Assembly: GCF_900116005.1 (NCBI RefSeq)
Contig: NZ_FOYI01000012.1
Span: 1 to 64,000 of the forward strand
DNA length: 64,000 nucleotides
Reading direction: 5' to 3'
DNA from: Poseidonocella sedimentorum
GTDB taxonomy: Bacteria > Pseudomonadota > Alphaproteobacteria > Rhodobacterales > Rhodobacteraceae
The notes under the pieces are model-generated. The model was not told the origin of the DNA and did not search any database. It saw only the letters and a list, made by a program, of their open reading frames with translations. Below are positions 37,110 through 47,521 of this stretch, piece by piece (position 1 is the first letter of the stretch; every line of letters starts with the position of its first letter). The position numbers and the translations under genes were made by a program.

Positions 37110-37429
37110 CGCGGATGATCGACCGCGTTGAGCGCTGGCGAGGACGCGACCATCCAGCCTTCGAACACCGGCTCTGCGCTCTCGTCCTCGCGCACCGTGA
37201 GGTACGCATAGGCATCGCCTGACGGATCGCCCACCGGATAGCGGCATTCGTCCAGTTGCAAGGTGAGATACCCGTAGCGCGCGCTGGCCCCGTTGCCGAT
37301 TTCGAGATCGGTGACCGAGGCGTTGGTCCGATCGAGCGCCCGGATCACCGCGCCGCTCCCGGACTGGGCCTGCTGCGCCGCCGCGGGCAGCGCCAGAACA
37401 CACATCGACATCACAAACAGCCGCTTCAT
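37076..37429 (-). CDS. DUF2155 protein, periplasmic
   Basis: A 117-residue secreted protein with a signal peptide (MKRLFVMSMCVLALPAAAQ). It has the DUF2155 core: AVIRALDRTNASVTDLEIG, then YLTLQLDECRYP and VFEGWMVASSPALNAVDHPRYD. The family is restricted largely to alphaproteobacteria and its function is unknown. Two Cys residues may form a disulphide. Its ATG overlaps the mlaD stop (TGATG), so the two are coupled. It ends inside aat on the other strand. The link with mlaD hints at outer-membrane lipid maintenance. Confidence 0.85.
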   Translation of the reverse strand: MKRLFVMSMCVLALPAAAQQAQSGSGAVIRALDRTNASVTDLEIGNGASARYGYLTLQLDECRYPVGDPSGDAYAYLTVREDESAEPVFEGWMVASSPALNAVDHPRYDFWVLRCKT

Positions 37430-37875
37430 CAGCCCTCTCCACCAGATACGAATTTCAGCAGGAGCGAAATCAGGCTGACCGCGCTTTGCGTGTCGGCAAT
37501 TTCATCCCCCGCAACATAGTAAAACGGCGATCCGCCGGGGCTAACCTCCACGAAACTGCCGCCAAGAAGCCCTTCGGAGGCTATCGCGATGGCCGAATCA
37601 TCGGGAAGCTGGATCGTCGGGTCGATCCGCACGGTCGTTTCGGCGCGATAGGTTTCGGGATTGAGGACAATCTCCGTCACCGAGCCGATCTTGACACCCG
37701 CGAGGCGCACGTCCGTCCCCACCCCGACCCCTTCAAGCGAGCGGAACGAGGCCGTCAGCTCATAGCCCGCACCGCCGCCACGCGCCGTCCGGTCCAGCGC
37801 AAAGGCGCCAAAGCCGATCGCGATGACGAGCACTGCGCCGCCCACGGCGGTCTCGATCCAGGGTCTTGCGCTCAT
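37429..37875 (-). CDS. mlaD: Phospholipid-trafficking MCE protein MlaD
   Basis: Periplasmic, membrane-anchored MCE-domain subunit of the Mla system that moves phospholipids between membranes. The 148-residue protein has one N-terminal helix (AVGGAVLVIAIGFGAFAL) and the MCE core YELTASFRSLEGVGVGTDVRLAGVKIGSV, then GLLGGSFVEVSPGG. Length matches MlaD. The usual mlaE/mlaF permease and ATPase genes are not next to it; here it sits between an NDUFA12 homologue and a DUF2155 gene. mlaEF are presumably elsewhere. Confidence 0.88.
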   Translation of the reverse strand: MSARPWIETAVGGAVLVIAIGFGAFALDRTARGGGAGYELTASFRSLEGVGVGTDVRLAGVKIGSVTEIVLNPETYRAETTVRIDPTIQLPDDSAIAIASEGLLGGSFVEVSPGGSPFYYVAGDEIADTQSAVSLISLLLKFVSGGEG

Positions 37876-37896
37876 GACTGGCTCCGCCCCCGCGCC

Positions 37897-38280
37897 CTAG
37901 TCCGGCGTCCAGGCTTCATAATCCCTCCGTTCGGCGGGATCGGCCCGCCGCAGAGATCCAGCCGGGACATAGGCGGCCGCCGTGCCGGTCAGGTTGGGCT
38001 GATGTGCTTGTTCCCACGGCTTTTTCGCAACCGGCATCTCAGTCGGCGGGCGATCCCAGGTGTGGTGGAGCCAGCCGTGCCACTCCGGGCTCACCCGGCT
38101 GGCTTCGGCCTCGCCGTTGAAAATCACCCACCGCCGGCTGTCCGCCTCGTTGCGGTAATAGACATTGCCCTCGGCATCTTCGCCCACGCGCACACCTTTG
38201 CGCCAGGTGAAAAGCTGGGTGTTCAGCGTCTGACCGTTCCACCAGGTGACGGCCCGCAGCGCTGTGCTCAGAATGCCCAT
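37897..38280 (-). CDS. NDUFA12-like accessory subunit of complex I
   Basis: A 127-residue homologue of mitochondrial complex I subunit NDUFA12 (B17.2), found in alphaproteobacteria. Signatures are [20 protein letters not shown] and [26 protein letters not shown]. The C-terminus has [17 protein letters not shown], also typical. It starts at ATG 38280 because an upstream in-frame Met lies outside the family alignment. It heads the NDUFA12-mlaD-DUF2155 run and is divergent from the FkbM/GT61 gene. Its presence supports descent near the mitochondrial ancestor group. Confidence 0.92.
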   Translation of the reverse strand: MGILSTALRAVTWWNGQTLNTQLFTWRKGVRVGEDAEGNVYYRNEADSRRWVIFNGEAEASRVSPEWHGWLHHTWDRPPTEMPVAKKPWEQAHQPNLTGTAAAYVPAGSLRRADPAERRDYEAWTPD

Positions 38281-38419
38281 GGGAAACTCCAGATCCTCGT
38301 TGCACCATCTATGCACCAGCCCCCGCGCTCCGTCCAGTGGCACAGGCCCCACGCCAAAGCCCTTGGAGCGGCGTTTCGCGCGGTGTATGCTCGGCCCCGA
38401 ACGTCACAGCAGGGACCTC

Positions 38420-40219
38420 ATGGCCGAAGAACTGACCCCCGCGGCGCACTGTCTCGGCGTGAAGGTCCCCCCCTCGCCCTTCCTCAACGAGATGCGAATC
38501 AAGCGGATCAACGCGGCCCGCTATGAGGGCGATGAGATCGCCGGCGCGCTCTCCATCGTGACGCCGGAAGATCGCGTGATCGAGATGGGCGCGGGGCTCG
38601 GCATCGTCGGCGCCGTGGTGGCGCGAAACGCGCGCCCCGAGAGGATCCTATCCTTCGAGGCCAACTCTTCCCTTTTGGAGTACACCAGAAAACTATATGA
38701 AATCAACGGATTGAACGACGTCATCGAGCTCCGAAACCAGATCGTCGTGAGCGATCCGGAGGCGCCGGACAGCATCCCGTTTCATATCGCCAACAGCTTT
38801 CTGGGCTCTTCGCTGCTTGAAAACCGCCGCCGAACGAGCGAGACGGTCGATCTGCCGACCCAGAGCTTTGAATATCTGCGCGCTGAGTTCGCGCCGACCA
38901 TTCTGGTGATGGATATCGAAGGTGGAGAGCTGGACTTCCTGCGCCATGCGGATCTGACCGGCATTCGCGGCATCGTCATCGAGTTTCATCCCGGCGTCTA
39001 TGACCGCGAGGGAATGCGTGAGTGCAAACGCTTGCTTACTTCCCAGGGGTTCAAGCGGCACGCGGAGGTCTCGACCCGGACGGTCTGGACCGCGACGCGC
39101 CCCCTTGGCCCGGACGGGCGGCCCCTCATGGACACGCCTTCCGCGCTCCCCGGGACCATGCCCCCGGATCCCACTGGCGGTTGGTCGACCACGCTGGAGG
39201 AGGTTCCGAATGCGCTTGTCGTGCCTCCTGCGGGCAACGGGTTGGTCGAGCCCTCGGGCGTGTTCACTGCGGACGGCGTCTATCTGCCGCAAGGGGCGCT
39301 GTGGCGCAATGCGCGCGCCTTGATGACCGAACCCGATCGCCCGGCGGCCCCGGCCAAGCGGCTGGGCGGTACCTGGATCTGGGGCAGTGCGCTCTGGCTC
39401 AATTTCGCGCATTTCGTGGTGGAGGGGACGGCGCGGCTCTGGGCCCTCAACGAAGTTGATCCGGCGGAGATTTCCGGCGTGCTCTATGTTCCGAAACGCC
39501 AGCGCAACGGGGCGACGGTGCATGCCTACCAGCGCGAATTCCTCTCGCTCATGGGGTTCGATGGAGAGATGCGCTCCACCGCGGAGCCGGTCGAGGTCGA
39601 GCGGCTGATCCTTCCCGGGCAAGGCTTCGGGCTGGGCAGGATCGTGACCGGAACGGAGGCGTTTCGCGCCGCATTCGCCGCGCGGTTCGGCCGGAATGTG
39701 CGGCCGGAGGGACCGGAGAAACTCTATATTTCGCGCAGTCTGCTGGGCACAAATCGCGGCGGGTTGCTCGGCGAGACCATGCTTGAGGCCCATCTTGAGG
39801 CTCAGGGCTACGAGATATTTCACCCGCAGCAGCACGATTTGACCACTCAGGTCGCGCGCTACAAAGCCGCGCGGCAGATCATCGCCGCGGACGGCTCCGC
39901 CCTGCATGTCACCGCATTCTGCGCTGGCCCGCAAACGGCTGTGGCGATGCTTTTGCGCCGCAGATCCGGCGCGAGCGGTCAGATCGCGCAGCACCTTGAG
40001 GCCTTCACCGGCCGGACGCCGCACGTCATCGATGCGCTCTCCACCACCTGGCAACCGGCGGGCAGCACGCGCAAACGCCTCACCCTCGGGCAGTTGAACA
40101 TGGCGACGCTGCAAGATGCCTTGCAGCACGCTCGGTTCATTGACCCAGGCCCCCGTTGGGAGGAAATGCCCGCGTCTGAGATCCGGGCGCTGCTCGGGGA
40201 TCGCTACATCGCGCAGTAG
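38420..40219 (+). CDS. Fused FkbM-type methyltransferase and GT61/DUF563 glycosyltransferase
   Basis: A 599-residue two-domain protein. The N-terminal half (about residues 40-230) is an FkbM-family SAM methyltransferase: [17 protein letters not shown] for the SAM loop, [27 protein letters not shown] and [13 protein letters not shown]. The C-terminal half (about 260-570) has a GT61/DUF563 pattern: [33 protein letters not shown] and [15 protein letters not shown] 38420 follows AGGGA. Both activities on one chain would methylate and glycosylate a capsule or O-antigen sugar, an inference. No polysaccharide cluster is nearby. Confidence 0.82.
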   Translation: MAEELTPAAHCLGVKVPPSPFLNEMRIKRINAARYEGDEIAGALSIVTPEDRVIEMGAGLGIVGAVVARNARPERILSFEANSSLLEYTRKLYEINGLNDVIELRNQIVVSDPEAPDSIPFHIANSFLGSSLLENRRRTSETVDLPTQSFEYLRAEFAPTILVMDIEGGELDFLRHADLTGIRGIVIEFHPGVYDREGMRECKRLLTSQGFKRHAEVSTRTVWTATRPLGPDGRPLMDTPSALPGTMPPDPTGGWSTTLEEVPNALVVPPAGNGLVEPSGVFTADGVYLPQGALWRNARALMTEPDRPAAPAKRLGGTWIWGSALWLNFAHFVVEGTARLWALNEVDPAEISGVLYVPKRQRNGATVHAYQREFLSLMGFDGEMRSTAEPVEVERLILPGQGFGLGRIVTGTEAFRAAFAARFGRNVRPEGPEKLYISRSLLGTNRGGLLGETMLEAHLEAQGYEIFHPQQHDLTTQVARYKAARQIIAADGSALHVTAFCAGPQTAVAMLLRRRSGASGQIAQHLEAFTGRTPHVIDALSTTWQPAGSTRKRLTLGQLNMATLQDALQHARFIDPGPRWEEMPASEIRALLGDRYIAQ

Positions 40220-40236
40220 CGGCTTCAAAACGACAA

Positions 40237-40265
40237 AAGGGCGCGCAAATTGCACGCCCTTTTTT
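40237..40265. terminator. Bidirectional terminator between FkbM/GT61 and clpX
   Basis: A GC-rich stem (AGGGCG-c-GCAA / TTGC-a-CGCCCT) is flanked by AAAA on the left and TTTTTT on the right. It would stop both convergent transcripts. Confidence 0.85.
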
Positions 40266-40285
40266 CTTGGTTCGGAAGTTCGGGA

Positions 40286-41551
40286 TCAGCCCGCGGTGGC
40301 CGGCTCGCGCTTGGCGTCGGCGTGGATCATCAGGGGCGCAGCATCGGTCAGCACGGCCTCTTCGTTGACCACAACCTCGGTGACGCTTTCCATCCCGGGG
40401 AGCTCGAACATGGTGTCGAGCAGGATGTCCTCCAGAATGGAGCGCAGCCCCCGCGCACCGGTCTTGCGTTCGATCGCCCGGCCCGCGATCGCTTTAAGCG
40501 CATCGTCGGTGAAGGTCAGGACCGTGTCTTCGAGATCGAAAAGCCGCTGGTACTGTTTGACGAGCGCGTTCTTCGGCTCGGTCAGGATCGTCACCAACGC
40601 GTCTTCATCGAGGTCTTCGAGCGTGGCGAGAACCGGCAAGCGCCCGATAAATTCCGGGATCAGACCGAATTTCAGAAGGTCTTCGGGCTCCAGATCGCCG
40701 AAGATTTCGCCCACGCCACGCGCATCCACATCGCGCACATCCGCGCCAAAGCCCATGGCCGAACCTTTGCCCCGCTGGGCGATGATCTTGTCGAGACCGG
40801 CGAAGGCGCCGCCGCAGATGAAGAGGATGTTGGTCGTGTCCACTTGCAGGAATTCCTGCTGCGGATGCTTGCGCCCGCCTTGCGGCGGAACGGAGGCGAC
40901 CGTGCCTTCCATCAGCTTGAGAAGCGCCTGCTGCACGCCCTCGCCCGAGACATCCCGCGTGATCGAGGGGTTTTCGGACTTGCGAGTGATCTTGTCGACC
41001 TCGTCGATGTAGACGATGCCGCGCTGAGCGCGCTCGACGTTGTATTCGCTCGCCTGAAGCAGCTTGAGGATAATGTTCTCGACATCCTCGCCGACATAGC
41101 CCGCTTCGGTCAGAGTCGTGGCATCCGCCATGGTGAACGGCACATCGAGGATCCGCGCCAGCGTCTGGGCCAGCAGCGTCTTGCCGCAGCCGGTCGGGCC
41201 GATCAGCATGATGTTGGATTTCGACAGCTCGATGTCGTTGGCTTTCTGCGAATGATTGAGCCGCTTGTAGTGGTTGTGTACCGCGACCGAGAGGACGCGC
41301 TTGGCCTGCGACTGGCCGATGACATAATCATCCAGCACCTGGCAGATTTCCTTGGGCGTGGGTACCCCTTCGCTGGACTTCAGGCCACTGGCCTTGGTCT
41401 CCTCGCGAATGATATCCATGCAAAGCTCGACGCATTCATCGCAGATGAAGACGGTCGGCCCTGCAATGAGCTTGCGCACCTCGTGCTGGCTCTTGCCGCA
41501 GAAGCTGCAATAAAGCGTATTCTTGCTGTCACCGGTGGCGTTGTTCGACAT
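40286..41551 (-). CDS. clpX: ATP-dependent Clp protease ATP-binding subunit ClpX
   Basis: Unfoldase that feeds tagged substrates to ClpP. The 421-residue protein has an N-terminal zinc domain (CSFCGKSQ then CDECVELC, four Cys), Walker [16 protein letters not shown], Walker [11 protein letters not shown] and the IGF-like loop needed to bind ClpP region near [14 protein letters not shown] 41551 is used. In alphaproteobacteria ClpXP degrades CtrA and other cell-cycle regulators, which links it to the cckA gene in this window. It is downstream of clpP with 129 bases between. Confidence 0.97.
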   Translation of the reverse strand: MSNNATGDSKNTLYCSFCGKSQHEVRKLIAGPTVFICDECVELCMDIIREETKASGLKSSEGVPTPKEICQVLDDYVIGQSQAKRVLSVAVHNHYKRLNHSQKANDIELSKSNIMLIGPTGCGKTLLAQTLARILDVPFTMADATTLTEAGYVGEDVENIILKLLQASEYNVERAQRGIVYIDEVDKITRKSENPSITRDVSGEGVQQALLKLMEGTVASVPPQGGRKHPQQEFLQVDTTNILFICGGAFAGLDKIIAQRGKGSAMGFGADVRDVDARGVGEIFGDLEPEDLLKFGLIPEFIGRLPVLATLEDLDEDALVTILTEPKNALVKQYQRLFDLEDTVLTFTDDALKAIAGRAIERKTGARGLRSILEDILLDTMFELPGMESVTEVVVNEEAVLTDAAPLMIHADAKREPATAG

Positions 41552-41680
41552 CTTCAACCTCGTACGTGCTGTGCCCTTCTGGCACGGCCATCATGGCGAC
41601 AGCCTCATGAAATCTTAGGGCAGCGCCCGTCCGGCCACAATGCGAAAGTCGCAGGCAACCGGGCGAGCGCCGCATCGGCA

Positions 41681-42313
41681 TCACTCGCCGTCGGAGTCCA
41701 CAGCGGAGCGGGAGGCGACGATCTCGTCGATCAGCCCCCATTCCTTGGCGTCTTCCGGCGACATGAAGTTGTCGCGCTCCAATGCCGCCTCGACCTTCTT
41801 GAGGGACTGGCCGGTGTGTTTGACATAAATTTCGTTGAGCCGCTTCTTGAGCTTCAGCGTCTCTTCGGCGTGGATCATGATGTCGGTCGCCTGCCCCTGA
41901 TAGCCGCCGGAGGGCTGGTGGACCATCACGCGGCTGTTGGGCAACGAGTAGCGCATCCCCGGCTCGCCCGCCGTCAGCAACAGCGAGCCCATGGAGGCCG
42001 CCTGTCCGATCACCAGCGTACTCACCTTGGGTTTGATGTATTGCATGGTGTCGTAGATCGAGAGCCCCGAGGTCACAACGCCGCCGGGGCTGTTGATATA
42101 CATCGAGATTTCCTTGGAGGGGTTTTCCGCCTCAAGGTGCAGGAGTTGCGCAACGATCAGCGAGGACATCCCGTCATGCACCGGGCCCGAGAGGAAGATG
42201 ATCCGCTCCTTGAGCAGGCGCGAGAAGATGTCATAGGCGCGTTCGCCACGGCTGGTCTGTTCCACCACCATGGGGACCAGCGTGTTCATGTAGGTGTCGA
42301 TGGGATCGTGCAT
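41681..42313 (-). CDS. clpP: ATP-dependent Clp protease proteolytic subunit ClpP
   Basis: Serine protease that forms the tetradecameric ClpP barrel. The 210-residue protein has the nucleophile in [14 protein letters not shown], the His in MVHQPSGG and the Asp region in [11 protein letters not shown]. The propeptide is short. It precedes clpX on the same strand. A CTTGAAG that could be a -35 box lies about 80 bases upstream but has no good partner -10. Confidence 0.97.
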   Translation of the reverse strand: MHDPIDTYMNTLVPMVVEQTSRGERAYDIFSRLLKERIIFLSGPVHDGMSSLIVAQLLHLEAENPSKEISMYINSPGGVVTSGLSIYDTMQYIKPKVSTLVIGQAASMGSLLLTAGEPGMRYSLPNSRVMVHQPSGGYQGQATDIMIHAEETLKLKKRLNEIYVKHTGQSLKKVEAALERDNFMSPEDAKEWGLIDEIVASRSAVDSDGE

Positions 42314-42555
42314 GTGGGTCCTGCCTCGGTGTGTAGAGTGTAGTGCTAGCGGTGAAGTCCTAACAGAATCTTAGTCCCCACCCCAGCGACCTTCAAGAGC
42401 GCCCGGGTAATGCGCCCGGCGCCATTAACCAACCCCTAACGTTAACCACGCAACAATTGCCAGAGCCGCCCTGACTTGGCATACTCCGCCCACGGGCAAA
42501 CATAACGGCCGACACTCCAGACAAACAGGAGGCGGCCATCAGATTGGGCAGAACG

Positions 42556-42894
42556 ATGAAACACACACTCCTGCTATGTGCGACGCTGACGCTGGCCGCC
42601 TGTGGCGGAAAACGCGATGTCGCGGTCTCGCGGATGAGCATGACACCGGCAGTCGGGCCGATCAGCCAGGCCTGCCTCGCCTCGGATCGCAAGGCCCGGA
42701 GCCGGTCGCTCTGCGGCTGCATCCAGTCGGCCGCCAACCGCACGCTCACCAGCGCCGATCAGAGCCGGGCCGCGACCTTCTACCGAGATCCGCACCAGGC
42801 CCAGGAAATCCGCATGTCGGACCGCGGCAGCCACGAGGCCTTCTGGCAGCGCTACAAGAACTACGCCGAGACCGCGGAAGCCTATTGCAGCTGA
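42556..42894 (+). CDS. Small lipoprotein of unknown function
   Basis: A 112-residue protein with a lipoprotein signal: hydrophobic LLLCATLTLAACG with the lipobox LAAC and the acylated Cys at about residue 16. The mature part has four further Cys residues and repeated motifs such as LCGCIQSAANRTL and FYRDPHQAQEIRMSD, ending WQRYKNYAETAEAYCS. I recall similar Rhodobacteraceae proteins carrying a doubtful arginine transporter label; nothing here resembles a transporter. ATG 42556 is preceded by GGGCAGAACG. Function unknown. Confidence 0.72.
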   Translation: MKHTLLLCATLTLAACGGKRDVAVSRMSMTPAVGPISQACLASDRKARSRSLCGCIQSAANRTLTSADQSRAATFYRDPHQAQEIRMSDRGSHEAFWQRYKNYAETAEAYCS

Positions 42895-42943
42895 GCCCGG
42901 CCGCGCGGCCGGAAGCTGCGTCATCCGAATTTTGGCGAGACGA

Positions 42944-42968
42944 AAACAGGCGCTCCGGGCGCCTGTTT
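42944..42968. terminator. Bidirectional terminator between the lipoprotein gene and lon
   Basis: A 10-bp perfect stem AAACAGGCGC/GCGCCTGTTT with a five-base loop is followed by CCTTTTG on the plus strand and by TTTTCG on the minus strand. It sits between convergent genes. Confidence 0.85.
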
Positions 42969-43003
42969 CCTTTTGTCTGACGGGCTGAGCGCCTGCGCGG
43001 TGC

Positions 43004-45412
43004 TCAGTGTGCAGTCGCCCCCGCCCCGCCCTCGCCTTGGGCGAGCTTGGCCTGGGCCGCGGCCTCCTCGGCCTCCTCGTCCCATTCAACCGGCTCGGGC
43101 ACAGCGACGAGCGCGTGTTTCAACACGTCGGAGACATGCGTGACGGGGATGATCTCCAGCCCTTCCTTCACGTTGTCGGGGATCTCGGCGAGATCCTTTT
43201 CGTTCTCCTGCGGAATCAACACCGTCTTGATCCCGCCGCGCAGAGCCGCGAGGAGCTTTTCCTTGAGCCCGCCGATTGGCAGCGCGTTGCCCCGCAGCGT
43301 CACCTCCCCCGTCATCGCGATATCGCGGCGCACGGGGATCCCGGTCAGGACCGAGACGATCGAGGTCACCATCGCAAGACCGGCCGAGGGCCCATCCTTG
43401 GGCGTCGCGCCTTCGGGCACGTGGACGTGGATGTCCCATTTCTCGAAGCGCGGCGGCTTGACCCCGATCCGGGGCGCGATGGAGCGGACGTAGCTCGAGG
43501 CCGCGTCGATGGATTCCTTCATCACATCGCCCAGCTTGCCCGTCGTCTTCATCCGGCCCTTGCCCGGCAGGCGCAGCGCCTCGATGTTGAGCAATTCGCC
43601 GCCCACGGAGGTATAGGCCAGACCGGTCACGACGCCGACCTGATCGGCATCTTCGGCCAGACCGAACTTGTGCTTCCGCACGCCGAGGAAATCGGAGAGG
43701 TTCTCGGGTGTGACCTTGATCTGCTCGGCCTCTTTCTTGACGATCCGGGTCACCGCCTTCCGCGCGATCTTCGCCATCTCCCGCTCGAGGTTCCGGACAC
43801 CGGCCTCGCGCGTGTAGTAATGGATCACATCGGTCAGCGCCGCGTCGGTGATCTCAAGCTCGCTGGGCTTGAGCCCGTGGTTCTTGAGCTGCTTGTCCAT
43901 CAGGTGGCGCCGGGCGATCTCGCGCTTTTCGTCCTCGGTGTAGCCCGCCAGCGGGATGATCTCCATCCGGTCCAGAAGCGGGCCGGGCATGTTGTAGGAG
44001 TTCGCCGTGGTGAGGAACATCACGTTCGACAGATCGTATTCCACCTCGAGATAGTGGTCGACGAACGTGCCGTTCTGTTCGGGATCGAGCACTTCGAGCA
44101 TGGCCGAAGCCGGATCGCCACGGAAGTCCTGACCCATCTTGTCGATCTCGTCGAGCAGGATGAGCGGGTTCGTGGTCTTGGCCTTCTTGAGCGCCTGGAT
44201 GATCTTGCCGGGCATCGAGCCGATATAGGTCCGGCGGTGGCCGCGGATCTCGCTCTCGTCGCGCACGCCGCCAAGCGAGATGCGAATGAACTCGCGCCCC
44301 GTGGCCTTGGCGACCGATTTGCCCAGGCTCGTCTTGCCGACGCCGGGAGGGCCCACGAGGCACATGATCGGCCCCTTGAGCTTCTTGCTGCGCTGCTGCA
44401 CGGCGAGATATTCGACGATGCGTTCCTTGACCTTCTCCAGCCCGAAGTGATCGGCATCGAGCACATCCTGCGCCCGGCCCAGATCCTTCTTGACGCGCGA
44501 CTTCACGCCCCACGGGATCGAGAGCATCCAGTCGAGATAGTTGCGCACAACCGTCGCCTCGGCGCTCATCGGGCTCATGTTGCGCAGCTTCTTGAGCTCC
44601 GCCTCGGCCTTGTCGCGCGCTTCCTTGGAGAGCTTGGTCTCTTCGATCCGCTCTTCGAGCTCGGCAATCTCGCCTTCGCCCTCATCGCCGTCACCCAGCT
44701 CCTTCTGAATGGCCTTCATCTGCTCATTCAGATAATATTCGCGCTGCGTGCGCTCCATCTGGGATTTGACGCGGGTCTTGATCTTCTTCTCGACCTGCAG
44801 GACGGACATCTCCCCCTGCATCAGGCCATAGACCTTCTCCAGCCGTTCACTGACCGACAGAGTCTCCAGAAGCTCCTGCTTCTGGGCGACTTCGATGCCG
44901 AGATGACCCGCCACGAGATCGGCCAGCTTGTCGGCCTCCTTGCTCTCGGACACGGCCGACAGCGCCTCTTCGGGGACGTTCTTCTTGACCTTGGCATAGC
45001 GCTCGAACTCGTCCGAGACGGTCCGCACCAGCGCTTCGATCGTCGCCTGATCGCCGGGCATCTCGACCAGCGCCTCGCAGCGGGCCTCGAAGTAGTCGTC
45101 GTTGTCGATGAACTCTTCGATGCGCACACGGCGCTTGCCTTCGACAAGGACTTTCACCGTCCCGTCGGGCAGTTTCAGGAGTTGCAGCACATTGGCCAGA
45201 ACCCCGGTGCGATAGATATCTTCATCCGCAGGGTCGTCTTCCGAGGCGTCGATCTGGCTCGACAGCAGGATCTGCTTGTCGTCCTGCATCACCTCCTCAA
45301 GCGCCTTGACGGATTTCTCGCGGCCCACGAAAAGCGGCACGATCATGTGGGGAAAGACCACGATGTCGCGCAGCGGCAATACGGGATACGAGGGGCTCAG
45401 AGGCTCGGTCAT
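43004..45412 (-). CDS. lon: ATP-dependent protease Lon
   Basis: Cytoplasmic AAA+ protease for damaged and regulatory proteins. The 802-residue protein has the N-terminal substrate domain ([20 protein letters not shown]), Walker [15 protein letters not shown], Walker [14 protein letters not shown] and the Ser-Lys catalytic domain with [15 protein letters not shown] (active Ser) and a downstream Lys. The length fits bacterial LonA. ATG 45412 matches family N-termini, whereas the upstream open frame is rejected. A heat-shock promoter lies 86 bases upstream. Confidence 0.97.
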   Translation of the reverse strand: MTEPLSPSYPVLPLRDIVVFPHMIVPLFVGREKSVKALEEVMQDDKQILLSSQIDASEDDPADEDIYRTGVLANVLQLLKLPDGTVKVLVEGKRRVRIEEFIDNDDYFEARCEALVEMPGDQATIEALVRTVSDEFERYAKVKKNVPEEALSAVSESKEADKLADLVAGHLGIEVAQKQELLETLSVSERLEKVYGLMQGEMSVLQVEKKIKTRVKSQMERTQREYYLNEQMKAIQKELGDGDEGEGEIAELEERIEETKLSKEARDKAEAELKKLRNMSPMSAEATVVRNYLDWMLSIPWGVKSRVKKDLGRAQDVLDADHFGLEKVKERIVEYLAVQQRSKKLKGPIMCLVGPPGVGKTSLGKSVAKATGREFIRISLGGVRDESEIRGHRRTYIGSMPGKIIQALKKAKTTNPLILLDEIDKMGQDFRGDPASAMLEVLDPEQNGTFVDHYLEVEYDLSNVMFLTTANSYNMPGPLLDRMEIIPLAGYTEDEKREIARRHLMDKQLKNHGLKPSELEITDAALTDVIHYYTREAGVRNLEREMAKIARKAVTRIVKKEAEQIKVTPENLSDFLGVRKHKFGLAEDADQVGVVTGLAYTSVGGELLNIEALRLPGKGRMKTTGKLGDVMKESIDAASSYVRSIAPRIGVKPPRFEKWDIHVHVPEGATPKDGPSAGLAMVTSIVSVLTGIPVRRDIAMTGEVTLRGNALPIGGLKEKLLAALRGGIKTVLIPQENEKDLAEIPDNVKEGLEIIPVTHVSDVLKHALVAVPEPVEWDEEAEEAAAQAKLAQGEGGAGATAH

Positions 45413-45497
45413 TCTCAATCCTTGTTTTTCTGTTCTTGGCAGAAGCGCCCGGCCCCGCTTCGCGGCAGCCCTCGGCCCTTCCCTTGTCAGGTTATTC

Positions 45498-45526
45498 AGG
45501 TGGGGCGCACCCACCGGGTTTTCAAG
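45498..45526 (-). promoter_or_regulatory. Sigma-32 (RpoH) type promoter of lon
   Basis: On the minus strand CTTGAAA (45526-45520) is followed after 14 bases by CCCCACCT (45505-45498). This is close to the E. coli RpoH consensus CTTGAAA and CCCCATNT with a 13-17 base spacer. It points at lon, whose ATG is 86 bases downstream. Confidence 0.7.
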
Positions 45527-45684
45527 CCGAAGCGCCCGTTGCACGGCAGTCTGCCCGCGCCGGCAGGCCGGGGCAAGCGGGCTTTTTCGTTCCGGCGCAG
45601 ACTATAGCGCCGATTTCGGGCAGTGGGTTAACGCACGCATCCAAATCGGGCGGGCGGGAGCCCCATGCGGGGCATCACCCGGCC

Positions 45685-46815
45685 TCACAGTTGCGGGATG
45701 TCGCCCTCGGCGCGTGCGGCGTGGAAGCGGGCCTCGAACGCCTCGAATTGCCCTGCGGCAATCGCCGCGCGCATCTCGCCCATCAGCTCCTGGAAATAAT
45801 GCAGGTTGTGCCATGTTAGCAGCATGCCCGAAATCATTTCGCCCGAGCGGAACACGTGGTGCAGATAGGCGCGCGAATAACCCGAACAGGCCGGGCAGCT
45901 GCAGGACTCGTCCAGCGGGCGCGGATCATCGGCGTGGCGGGCGTTCTTGATATTGACCTGCCCGCGCCGGGTCCAGGCCTGACCGGTGCGCCCCGAGCGC
46001 GAGGGCAGCACGCAGTCCATCATGTCGATCCCGCGTTTGACCGCGCCCACGATATCATCGGGCTTGCCCACGCCCATGAGGTAGCGCGGCTTGTCCTCGG
46101 GCAGCATGTCGGGGGCAAAATCGAGCGTGGCGAACATCGCCTCCTGCCCCTCGCCCACCGCCAGCCCGCCGACCGCGTAGCCGTCAAAGCCGATCCCGCG
46201 CAGTGCCTCGGCGCTTTCCTCGCGGAAATCCTGCTCCAGCCCGCCCTGCTGGATGCCGAACAGCATGTGGCCGGGGCGGTCGCCAAACGCCTCGCGGGAA
46301 CGATCCGCCCACCGCATCGACAGGCGCATGCTCTCGGCGATCCGATCCCGGTCGGCGGGCAGCGCGGGGCATTCATCGAAGGCCATGACGATATCGGAGC
46401 CCAGAAGCCGCTGGATCTCCATCGAGCTTTCCGGCGTCAGCTCATGTTTCGAGCCGTCGATATGCGAGCGGAAGGTGACGCCCGTCTCGGTCAGCTTGCG
46501 CAGCTCCGCCAGACTCATGACCTGAAACCCGCCGCTGTCGGTCAGGATCGGCCGGTCCCAGTTCATGAACCGATGCAACCCGCCGAGATTGTGGATGCGC
46601 TCGGCCCCGGGCCGCAGCATCAGATGATAGGTGTTGCCGAGCAGGATATCGGCCCCCGTCGCCCGGACGCTTTCGGGCAGCATCGCCTTGACCGTCGCCG
46701 CCGTGCCCACGGGCATGAAAGCGGGCGTGCGGATCTCGCCGCGCGGGGTGGTGATGCGGCCGAGCCGGGCCTTGCCGTCCTGAGCCGTGCGTTCGAATGT
46801 GCAGCCGTCTGCCAT
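45685..46815 (-). CDS. tgt: tRNA-guanine transglycosylase Tgt
   Basis: Exchanges guanine for preQ1 at wobble position 34 of tRNAs with GUN anticodons, in queuosine synthesis. The 376-residue TIM-barrel enzyme has the catalytic Asp regions [10 protein letters not shown] and [15 protein letters not shown], plus the zinc-binding [17 protein letters not shown] near the C-terminus. The family start [11 protein letters not shown] is at ATG 46815. Queuosine biosynthesis partners are not seen here. It lies downstream of the outer-membrane gene in the same direction. Confidence 0.96.
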   Translation of the reverse strand: MADGCTFERTAQDGKARLGRITTPRGEIRTPAFMPVGTAATVKAMLPESVRATGADILLGNTYHLMLRPGAERIHNLGGLHRFMNWDRPILTDSGGFQVMSLAELRKLTETGVTFRSHIDGSKHELTPESSMEIQRLLGSDIVMAFDECPALPADRDRIAESMRLSMRWADRSREAFGDRPGHMLFGIQQGGLEQDFREESAEALRGIGFDGYAVGGLAVGEGQEAMFATLDFAPDMLPEDKPRYLMGVGKPDDIVGAVKRGIDMMDCVLPSRSGRTGQAWTRRGQVNIKNARHADDPRPLDESCSCPACSGYSRAYLHHVFRSGEMISGMLLTWHNLHYFQELMGEMRAAIAAGQFEAFEARFHAARAEGDIPQL

Positions 46816-46872
46816 GGGATACCTCGCCTCGCGTGATCGCCGGGGTGTAGCCCCAAGGCGGGGGCGCGTACA

Positions 46873-46906
46873 AGAAAGAAGGGCGCGCCCTCGCAGGCAC
46901 GCCCTC
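46873..46906 (-). terminator. Intrinsic terminator of the outer-membrane protein gene
   Basis: On the minus strand a stem AGGGCG-t-GC / GC-g-CGCCCT is followed by TTCTTTCTTG. It lies 25 bases past the stop of the outer-membrane protein gene and before tgt. Confidence 0.7.
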
Positions 46907-46930
46907 CCGGTTATCCGAAGTGGTGGTGGA

Positions 46931-47521
46931 TCAGAACTTGTAGGACGCGCGCAGCGAGAAGGTCGTTGCGTCGGCGTCTTCGTCAACGTCGTCGAGGTCG
47001 TTGAAGTCGTGCTTCAGGACTTCGCCGCCGATCATGATGTTGTCGGTCGCGAGGTAGGAGACACCCGCGCCATAGAAGGAACCGGTCTGGTTGTCGTCCA
47101 GCTCATCCACACCGAGTTGCGCCGCACCGGCGGTTGCGTAGATCAGCGCGGGGCCGGCGTCGTAGCCAGCTTTCAGCTTGAGGCGCGCAACGCTATCGAT
47201 GGTCGCGGCGCCATCGAGATCGATGTCATCGCCCCAGTCGTAGTCGAACTCACCGCCCAGCACGTAGCTGCCGAAGTCGTAGTTGTAACCGGCGTGCAGA
47301 CCGTAGATCGTGCCATCGCCATCGGCGTCCACCGCGTCGACTTCACCGTTCAGCATGCCAACCTGGCCACCAGCGTAGAAGCCGGTCCAATCGGTGCCAA
47401 CGGCAACCGGAACGACGGGCGCGGCGACGGGCGCCTCGACCTCGGGGTCGTCAAGACCGCCGGCGAGGGCGGGGGTCATAAGTGCGGTGCTCATGGCGAG
47501 AGTTGCAATCAGCGTTTTCAT
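46931..47521 (-). CDS. Outer-membrane beta-barrel protein
   Basis: A 196-residue precursor with a signal peptide ([20 protein letters not shown]). It has an eight-strand-like barrel with alternating aromatic strands: [67 protein letters not shown], and the terminal [11 protein letters not shown] ending in Phe, a barrel-assembly signal. This resembles the OmpA-like/Omp25-type small porins. The protein is strongly acidic with many Asp residues. ATG 47521 is 9 bases from AGGAC. Function unknown, structural or adhesion. Confidence 0.8.
   Translation of the reverse strand: MKTLIATLAMSTALMTPALAGGLDDPEVEAPVAAPVVPVAVGTDWTGFYAGGQVGMLNGEVDAVDADGDGTIYGLHAGYNYDFGSYVLGGEFDYDWGDDIDLDGAATIDSVARLKLKAGYDAGPALIYATAGAAQLGVDELDDNQTGSFYGAGVSYLATDNIMIGGEVLKHDFNDLDDVDEDADATTFSLRASYKF

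Noticed and set aside
42368-42397. Possible RpoH promoter of clpP (CTTGAAG)
   Set aside because: The -35 resembles the consensus but no acceptable -10 lies at the right distance.
43007-45607. Very long open frame of 866 codons on the plus strand opposite lon
   Set aside because: It is the antisense of lon in a GC-rich genome and has Arg/His/Asp-rich composition without any domain. The lon frame has complete motifs.
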